Assembly (NCBI GenBank): GCA_029884515.1
Contig: JAOUHR010000169.1
Coordinates: forward strand, 1 to 5,370
DNA: 5,370 nt
Direction: 5' to 3'
DNA from: Gemmatimonadota bacterium
GTDB lineage: Bacteria; Gemmatimonadota; Gemmatimonadetes; Gemmatimonadales; Gemmatimonadaceae
Under the pieces are notes generated by a model that was not told the origin of the DNA, made no database searches, and worked only from the letters and a program-made list of their open reading frames with translations. Numbering within the stretch: position 1 is the first letter of the stretch; the number at the start of each line of letters is the position of its first letter. Positions 1-5,370 of this stretch are shown in pieces. Made by a program: the position numbers and the translations under genes.

Positions 1-2059
<2,059 letters not shown>

Positions 2060-2066
2060 GCGGGGA

Positions 2067-2074
2067 CCTCGCTC
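2067..2074 (-). promoter_or_regulatory. Likely ribosome binding site for the xanthine dehydrogenase subunit
   Basis: The minus strand reads GAGCGAGG, then 7 nt, then GTG at 2059. The GAGG core and spacing fit a Shine-Dalgarno site and favour this GTG start. The same bases would be codons (Ser-Glu-Val) if the alternative upstream reading frame were real, so the call is not decisive. Confidence 0.5.
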
Positions 2075-2083
2075 GGATCGAAG

Positions 2084-2107
2084 GTCGTGTCGATGGTCGT
2101 GTCGATG
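2084..2107. repeat. Perfect 12-bp tandem duplication upstream of the xanthine dehydrogenase gene
   Basis: Plus-strand GTCGTGTCGATG occurs twice back to back (2084-2095 and 2096-2107), with the flanking G also repeated. It lies 25-48 bp upstream of the GTG start, in the short gap after the nrdJ terminator. In one minus-strand frame it reads Ile-Asp-Thr-Thr twice. It could be a simple slippage duplication, a paired operator, or part of an N-terminal coding extension; the sequence does not decide. Confidence 0.8.
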
Positions 2108-2137
2108 GGGCGCTGACGTGGCTCCAATCTACGCGCG

Positions 2138-2169
2138 AAACGGGCCGCCCCGTCATGGGGCGGCCCGTT
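2138..2169 (-). terminator. Strong hairpin terminator after nrdJ
   Basis: AACGGGCCGCCCC (2139-2151) and GGGGCGGCCCGTT (2157-2169) form a perfect 13-bp stem around a 5-nt loop. On the minus strand the stem is followed by TTTCGCG, a short and interrupted U-tract, typical of high-GC genomes where the hairpin does most of the work. It begins about 34 nt past the nrdJ stop. The plus strand has no U-tract. It separates nrdJ from the next gene, which starts about 80 nt further on. Confidence 0.85.
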
Positions 2170-2202
2170 CGTCCGGCATTGGGGGCGCTGCTCAGCCCGC
2201 GC

Positions 2203-4707
2203 TCAGCCGCACTCGCTGAACCCGCACACGTGGCACTTCACGCACCCTTCCGCGAACTCGAGCTGGCTCCCGCAGTCCGGGCAGGTGCCGATGAAGGCGT
2301 CGCCGCCGCTCATGGCCTCGAACTGCATCTGCGCGCCGCCCTGGCTGATCACCGGCTCCGGCTGCTGCACCATCTGCGGCGCATCGGGTGAGGCCAGCGT
2401 CTCGGCCGTGGTGAGCAGCTCCTGCTGCACGCCCTGCTTGGTGCGCATCCAGTCCTCGAGCGCGAGGCCGATCGCGTCGGGCACCGAGAGCACCTTGTTC
2501 GGACCCAGGCCCACCGCGCGGTCGGAGGAGATGCCGCGCAGCTGGCGGTGCACCTGCTGGATCGAGATCCCGGAGCGGAGCGCGAGCGAGACCAGCCGCC
2601 CGATCGCCTCGGCGTCCGCCATCGCGGAGCCGCCGGCCTTGCCGAGGTTGATGAACACCTCGAAGGGCTGGCCCAGGTCGTCCTCGGTGATGTGCACGAA
2701 CATCGTGCCGAGCGGCGTCTCCTTGCGGATCGCGGTCGAGCGGAGGACGTCGGGGCGCGAGCGCTTCTGGCGGCGCTGGAGCGTCTCCGCCTCCGCGTCG
2801 AACAGCAGCTTCTTCAGGCGGCCATTGTCCGCCTCCATCTCGGCGAGCTGTCCCTTGAGCTCGGAGAGCTCGCGCTTGAGCGAGGGTTCCTCCTTCGCGC
2901 CGTCCCGCTTCGAGGCGGCGTCGGCGGTGGCGCCCGTGGAGAGCACCTGCCCGTCGCGCGAGCCGTCGCGGTAGACCGTGACGCCCTTGCACTTCATCTG
3001 GTAGGCGAGCTCGTAGATCGCGCGCACGTCGTCCTTGGTGGCCGCGTGCGAGAAGTTCGTCGTCTTGGAGATCGCCGAGTCGCAGTGCGCCTGGAAGGCC
3101 GCCTGCATCTTGATGTGCCACTCGGGCGAGATGTTGTTCGCGGTGGCGAAGACGTCCTGCCACTTCTTCGGGATCTCCGGGTGCACCACGGACCCGGTCT
3201 TCGCGATGCGCTCCATGAGCGCCTCCGAGTACCAGCGCTCCTTCCTGGCGATCGCGACGAAGTCCTCGTTCACGTCGGGCATCATCACGCCGGCCTGGTT
3301 GCGCATGAAGGCGACGGCGAAGAGCGGCTCGAGGCCCGAGGAGCAGCCGGCGATGATCGAGATCGTGCCGGTGGGCGCGACGGTGGTGACGTTGCAGTTG
3401 CGGAGCTTCTGCTGGGGACGGATGCGGTTCCCCTGCGCGTCGCGCGCGCAGGTCGCGTCGGGGCCGAAGATGCTCTGCGCCCACTCGGGGAACGCGCCGC
3501 GCTCCTCGGCGAGCCGCGCCGACTCCTTCTTGCCCTCGACGTCGAGGAACTCCATCACCTGCTTGCCGAACGCCACGCCCTCGGGACTGTCGTACTTGAT
3601 GCCGAGGCGGATGAGCGCGTCGGCGAAGCCCATCACGCCGAGCCCGATGCGGCGGATGCGCTTGGCCAGCGCGTCGATCTCCGGCAGCGGGTACTTGTTC
3701 GCGTCGATGATGTTGTCGAGCATCTTCGTGGAGAGATGGATGTCCTTGGCGAAGGACTTCCAGTCCATCTTCCCGTCCACCACGTAGTAGCCGACGTTGA
3801 TCGATCCGAGGTTGCAGACGTCGTACGCGAGCAGGGGCTGCTCGCCGCAGGGGTTCGTGGCCTCGTAGGCGCCCAGGTGCGGCACCGGGTTGTAGCGGTT
3901 GGCCTCGTCGATGAAGAAGACCCCCGGCTCGCCGGTGCGCCACGCGCCCTCGATCATCTTGTCCCACACCATCCGCGCGTCGAGCTGCCCGACCGTCTTC
4001 CGGGTGATCGGGTCGACCAGGTCGTACAGCGCGTTGGCCGCGAGCGCGTCCATGAACTTCGTGGTGATCGCGACCGAGATGTTGAAGTTCGTGATCTTGG
4101 TGAGGTCCTCCTTGCACGTGATGAACTCCATCACGTCGGGATGGTCCACGCGGAGGATGCCCATGTTCGCACCACGGCGCGTGCCGCCCTGCTTCACCGC
4201 GTCGGTGGATGCGTCATAGAGCTGCATGAAGGAGATCGGGCCGCTGGCGACACCGGTGGTGGAGCGCACCATCGAGCCGCGCGCGCGGAGGCGCGAGAAG
4301 GAGAAGCCCGTGCCGCCGCCGCTCTGATGGATCAAGGCCATCGAGCGGAGCGTGTCGTAGATGCCGCTGTGTCCGTTGGAGAGCGCGTCCTCCACGGGGA
4401 GCACGAAGCAGGCCGAGAGCTGGCCGAGCGGACGGCCGGCGTTCATGAGGGTGGGCGAGTTCGGCTCGAAGCGACGCTGCGTCATCAGTTCGTAGAACTG
4501 GTTCGCCGTCGCCTCCACCTGCTTGTCGGTGGCCCCATAGCGGCGATCGGGTTCGGCCACGGTCGTGGCGACGCGCCAGAACATCTCCTCCGGCGTCTCG
4601 ATCGGCTTGCCTGTCTTGTCCTTGACGAGATAGCGCTTCTCCAGGACGGTGCGGGCGTTCTGGGAGAGCGTAGCGGGCGTCGAGGGCGGGGTCACAGGCA
4701 GGGGCAT
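2203..4707 (-). CDS. nrdJ: Adenosylcobalamin-dependent class II ribonucleotide reductase
   Basis: It reduces ribonucleotides to deoxyribonucleotides, using adenosylcobalamin to make a thiyl radical. The protein is 834 aa. Active-site residues are visible: redox cysteines C100 (in SACFVLPV) and C298 (VCNLGSIN), and NPCGEQ (285-290) with N285, radical C287 and E289. The 11-residue C287-C298 spacing matches Thermotoga NrdJ as I recall it. PTGTIS (445-450) is the phosphate-binding loop. KGVTVYRDGSRDGQVL (574-589) ends the catalytic part in class II fashion. A coiled coil (609-643), a TSCPD-like domain (about 660-755) and a Cys-rich tail follow, with C809, C812, C822, C825, C828 and C833; this type of zinc-finger tail serves turnover in many class II enzymes. 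There is no N-terminal ATP cone, so the classical dATP switch is absent. ATG at 4707 is preferred (GGAG 8 nt upstream) over an in-frame TTG at 4755 that adds 16 non-family residues and lacks a ribosome binding site. Confidence 0.98.
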   Translation of the reverse strand: MPLPVTPPSTPATLSQNARTVLEKRYLVKDKTGKPIETPEEMFWRVATTVAEPDRRYGATDKQVEATANQFYELMTQRRFEPNSPTLMNAGRPLGQLSACFVLPVEDALSNGHSGIYDTLRSMALIHQSGGGTGFSFSRLRARGSMVRSTTGVASGPISFMQLYDASTDAVKQGGTRRGANMGILRVDHPDVMEFITCKEDLTKITNFNISVAITTKFMDALAANALYDLVDPITRKTVGQLDARMVWDKMIEGAWRTGEPGVFFIDEANRYNPVPHLGAYEATNPCGEQPLLAYDVCNLGSINVGYYVVDGKMDWKSFAKDIHLSTKMLDNIIDANKYPLPEIDALAKRIRRIGLGVMGFADALIRLGIKYDSPEGVAFGKQVMEFLDVEGKKESARLAEERGAFPEWAQSIFGPDATCARDAQGNRIRPQQKLRNCNVTTVAPTGTISIIAGCSSGLEPLFAVAFMRNQAGVMMPDVNEDFVAIARKERWYSEALMERIAKTGSVVHPEIPKKWQDVFATANNISPEWHIKMQAAFQAHCDSAISKTTNFSHAATKDDVRAIYELAYQMKCKGVTVYRDGSRDGQVLSTGATADAASKRDGAKEEPSLKRELSELKGQLAEMEADNGRLKKLLFDAEAETLQRRQKRSRPDVLRSTAIRKETPLGTMFVHITEDDLGQPFEVFINLGKAGGSAMADAEAIGRLVSLALRSGISIQQVHRQLRGISSDRAVGLGPNKVLSVPDAIGLALEDWMRTKQGVQQELLTTAETLASPDAPQMVQQPEPVISQGGAQMQFEAMSGGDAFIGTCPDCGSQLEFAEGCVKCHVCGFSECG

Positions 4708-4715
4708 CTCACCAT

Positions 4716-4719
4716 CTCC
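4716..4719 (-). promoter_or_regulatory. Ribosome binding site of nrdJ
   Basis: Minus-strand GGAG stands 8 nt before the ATG at 4707. This decides for that ATG rather than the in-frame TTG at 4755. The translation from the ATG also reaches the conserved LSQNARTVLEKRYL stretch after only 13 residues, as is common in the family. Confidence 0.7.
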
Positions 4720-4790
4720 AACGAAATAAGGTATTGGGCCGAACCTGAGCGGCAACGAACCGGGCCACAGCGGTGATCCCGCTTCGAATC

Positions 4791-4808
4791 AGGGGGTCGA
4801 GGGGGTCA
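4791..4808. repeat. Two tandem 9-bp units in the nrdJ leader
   Basis: Plus-strand AGGGGGTCG (4791-4799) is followed directly by AGGGGGTCA (4800-4808). On the minus strand these read TGACCCCCT CGACCCCCT, about 85-100 nt before the nrdJ start. The role is unknown; it may be a chance duplication in low-complexity sequence. Confidence 0.6.
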
Positions 4809-4895
4809 AGTCTACCGTGCACGTGAGGCCGCGCAAGCACCTTGTAACCCTCAGCGAAACAAAGACTTACACATTGTCTATCACGAATCGGTCAC
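4809..4895 (-). promoter_or_regulatory. Weak candidate promoters for nrdJ
   Basis: Two poor sigma70-like matches lie upstream on the minus strand. One is GTGACC (4890-4895) with TGTAAG (4866-4871), 18 bp apart, in the AT-richer patch. The other is TTGCGC (4831-4836) with TAGACT (4809-4814), 16 bp apart. Either would give a leader of roughly 100-160 nt. Both match the consensus only partly, and the real start could be elsewhere. Confidence 0.2.
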
Positions 4896-5030
4896 GACCA
4901 TCGTCTTTTCCACGCCACACCCACTGTCGCCTCTCCAACACACACTGGCGACACCGACGTGACAGCGTGAACATCCGAACTGGAGCGCACGCAAACGTTT
5001 ACTTCTGAAAGACTTAGCGCTGTGATGCCG

Positions 5031-5066
5031 CACTCCGCCTTCGGGCGCGCTTCGCCCGGGGAAGTG
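5031..5066. repeat. REP-like imperfect palindrome
   Basis: CGGGCG (5042-5047) and CGCCCG (5053-5058) form a perfect 6-bp stem around CGCTT. An outer CACT (5031-5034) pairs with AGTG (5063-5066) across an imperfect middle. The size, GC-rich stem and intergenic position resemble repetitive extragenic palindromes. Neither strand has a T-tract after it, so it is not a clear terminator. Whether it is repeated elsewhere in the genome cannot be seen from here. Confidence 0.45.
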
Positions 5067-5184
5067 AACGTACCGAACTCCGCCGCTCCACGCCAGACCT
5101 TGCGAAATCCCGCGCGACTTGCCTGCAAACGCGAGGTGATGTATCGACGGCGGCAGCGCGGCGAACGCAACACGATCGAACTGC

Positions 5185-5259
5185 AGAGGGGAGATGGCAG
5201 AGGGGAGATGGGAGAGGGGAGAGGGGAGAGGGGAGAGGGGAGATGGGAGATGGGAGATG
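5185..5259. repeat. Purine-rich heptanucleotide tandem array, left arm
   Basis: Ten consecutive 7-bp units of the form AGA(G/T)GG(G/C) run from 5185 to 5254, with a partial eleventh (AGATG) to 5259. The order is AGAGGGG, AGATGGC, AGAGGGG, AGATGGG, then four AGAGGGG, then two AGATGGG. The plus strand is almost pure purine. The minus strand can be read as Ser-Pro-Leu/Ile-rich peptide, but this is a by-product of the repeat. Such heptamers recall the short tandem repeats of cyanobacterial intergenic regions, though the unit differs. Confidence 0.95.
5216..5240 (+). other. G-quadruplex motif
   Basis: Four GGGG runs (5216-5219, 5223-5226, 5230-5233, 5237-5240) are separated by identical 3-nt AGA loops. 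This is a canonical four-tetrad intramolecular quadruplex pattern on the plus strand. More G-runs on both sides (5188-5212 and 5245-5254) could substitute. The plus strand is the non-template strand for minus-strand genes only in reverse: RNA made from minus-strand genes would carry the C-rich version, so any structure would form in DNA. Confidence 0.75.
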
Positions 5260-5263
5260 TAAG

Positions 5264-5280
5264 GGGACGACAGTTGTCCC
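5264..5280. repeat. Small hairpin between the two heptamer arrays
   Basis: GGGAC (5264-5268) pairs with GTCCC (5276-5280), extended inward by a G-T and an A-T pair around a CAG loop. It sits midway between the purine and pyrimidine arrays, as the tip of a larger imperfect inverted repeat. Confidence 0.7.
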
Positions 5281-5281
5281 T

Positions 5282-5330
5282 CCCACCTCCCACCTCACAC
5301 CTCCCACCTCACACCTCACACCTCTCGCCT
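5282..5330. repeat. Pyrimidine-rich heptanucleotide tandem array, right arm
   Basis: Six 7-bp units, CCCACCT or CACACCT, run from 5282 to 5323, followed by a degenerate unit CTCGCCT to 5330. The reverse complement of CCCACCT is AGGTGGG, one base from the left-arm unit AGATGGG. In minus-strand RNA the arms would pair with a G-U wobble at that place; in plus-strand RNA the same place is an A-C mismatch. The array overlaps the stop codon of the possible gene at the right edge. Confidence 0.93.
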
Positions 5331-5370
5331 GTGCCGCTCCTTGAGCGCGACATACGTCCGATACCCCCGC
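5316..5370 (-). CDS. Possible C-terminal end of an unidentified protein, cut by window edge
   Basis: From the right edge one minus-strand frame reads RGYRTYVALKERHRREV and then TGA (5316-5318). Fourteen of 17 codons end in G or C, like the real genes here, and the basic, charged tail is plausible for a protein end. The fragment is far too short to identify. The last codons and the stop lie inside units of the heptamer array. It could equally be chance open sequence. Confidence 0.3.
   Translation of the reverse strand, partial: RGYRTYVALKERHRREV

Larger units (their letters stand above)
4708..5184. other. Long non-coding stretch upstream of nrdJ
   Basis: About 480 bp lie between the nrdJ start and the heptamer arrays. 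I found no ORF with coding-like codon use, no tRNA, and no recognisable cobalamin riboswitch (no GCCACTG-type B12 box on the minus strand). I also saw no palindromic NrdR box. The part around 4850-4910 and 4985-5015 is visibly richer in A/T than its surroundings, which fits a promoter region. A REP-like hairpin sits at 5031-5066. Confidence 0.6.

Noticed and set aside
2192..4117. 641-codon minus-strand frame overlapping nrdJ
   Set aside because: It is a shifted frame of the same DNA with Arg/Ala/Gly-rich sequence and no motifs. The NrdJ frame holds every catalytic residue.
4708..4755. TTG start for nrdJ adding 16 residues
   Set aside because: There is no ribosome binding site before the TTG, and the added residues do not resemble the family. 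The ATG at 4707 has GGAG at 8 nt.
2548..4776. 742-codon plus-strand open frame
   Set aside because: It is antisense to nrdJ, with the same compositional signature and no recognisable domain. The minus-strand NrdJ motifs fully explain the DNA.
4770..4800. tRNA-like TTCGAATC sequence
   Set aside because: The bases around it do not form a T-arm with a 7-nt loop, and no anticodon or acceptor arm can be placed.
4925..4953. TGTCGCC / GGCGACA inverted repeat with a 15-nt spacer
   Set aside because: A 7-bp match with a long loop is weak, and it matches no operator or terminator I know.
4817..5008. 63-codon plus-strand frame upstream of nrdJ
   Set aside because: It starts at a GTG without a ribosome binding site, in AT-richer intergenic DNA, with mixed codon use and no motif.
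4861..5016. Direct repeat AAAGACTTA at 4861-4869 and 5008-5016
   Set aside because: One shared 9-mer in about 600 bp is expected by chance, and the flanks do not match.
4892..5319. Two minus-strand frames of 133 and 101 codons covering the heptamer array
   Set aside because: Their Ser-Pro-Leu-rich parts are translations of the tandem repeat, and the rest shows no coding-like third-position bias or motif.
5185..5330. CRISPR array
   Set aside because: The units are 7 bp and contiguous, without unique spacers or cas genes.

Overview
The window is GC-rich bacterial chromosomal DNA with strong G/C preference at third codon positions. All convincing genes lie on the minus strand. I infer a Gemmatimonadota-like or similar high-GC soil bacterium, with low to moderate confidence. 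The grounds are the style of the class II ribonucleotide reductase and xanthine dehydrogenase proteins and the intergenic heptanucleotide repeats; no rRNA or marker gene is present to settle it.

Layout, in minus-strand (transcription) order. (1) The right edge, 5316-5370, may hold the last codons of a gene that enters from outside; its stop codon falls inside a repeat unit. (2) At 5185-5330 two facing arrays of 7-bp units flank a small hairpin: a purine-rich array on the plus-strand left and a pyrimidine-rich array on the right. The left array contains a textbook G-quadruplex motif. (3) About 480 bp without a convincing gene (4708-5184) hold a REP-like stem-loop, an AT-richer patch suited to a promoter, and the nrdJ leader. 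(4) nrdJ (2203-4707) encodes a complete adenosylcobalamin-dependent class II ribonucleotide reductase of 834 aa, with catalytic, TSCPD and Cys-rich C-terminal regions plus a leucine-zipper-like coiled coil. (5) A strong 13-bp hairpin terminator (2139-2169) ends nrdJ. (6) A xanthine dehydrogenase-type molybdopterin-binding subunit starts near 2059 and runs off the left edge, with about 686 residues visible and probably only a short C-terminal tail missing.

The two main genes look functionally independent. NrdJ makes deoxyribonucleotides for DNA synthesis without needing oxygen, but needs B12. The molybdoenzyme subunit carries out hydroxylation, probably of a purine, and needs FeS and FAD partner subunits that are not in the window. 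The terminator between them argues against one operon.

I see no wholly new system. The most unusual items are the facing heptamer arrays around a hairpin, the zipper-like insertion in NrdJ, and a possible one-base frameshift at the xanthine dehydrogenase N-terminus.
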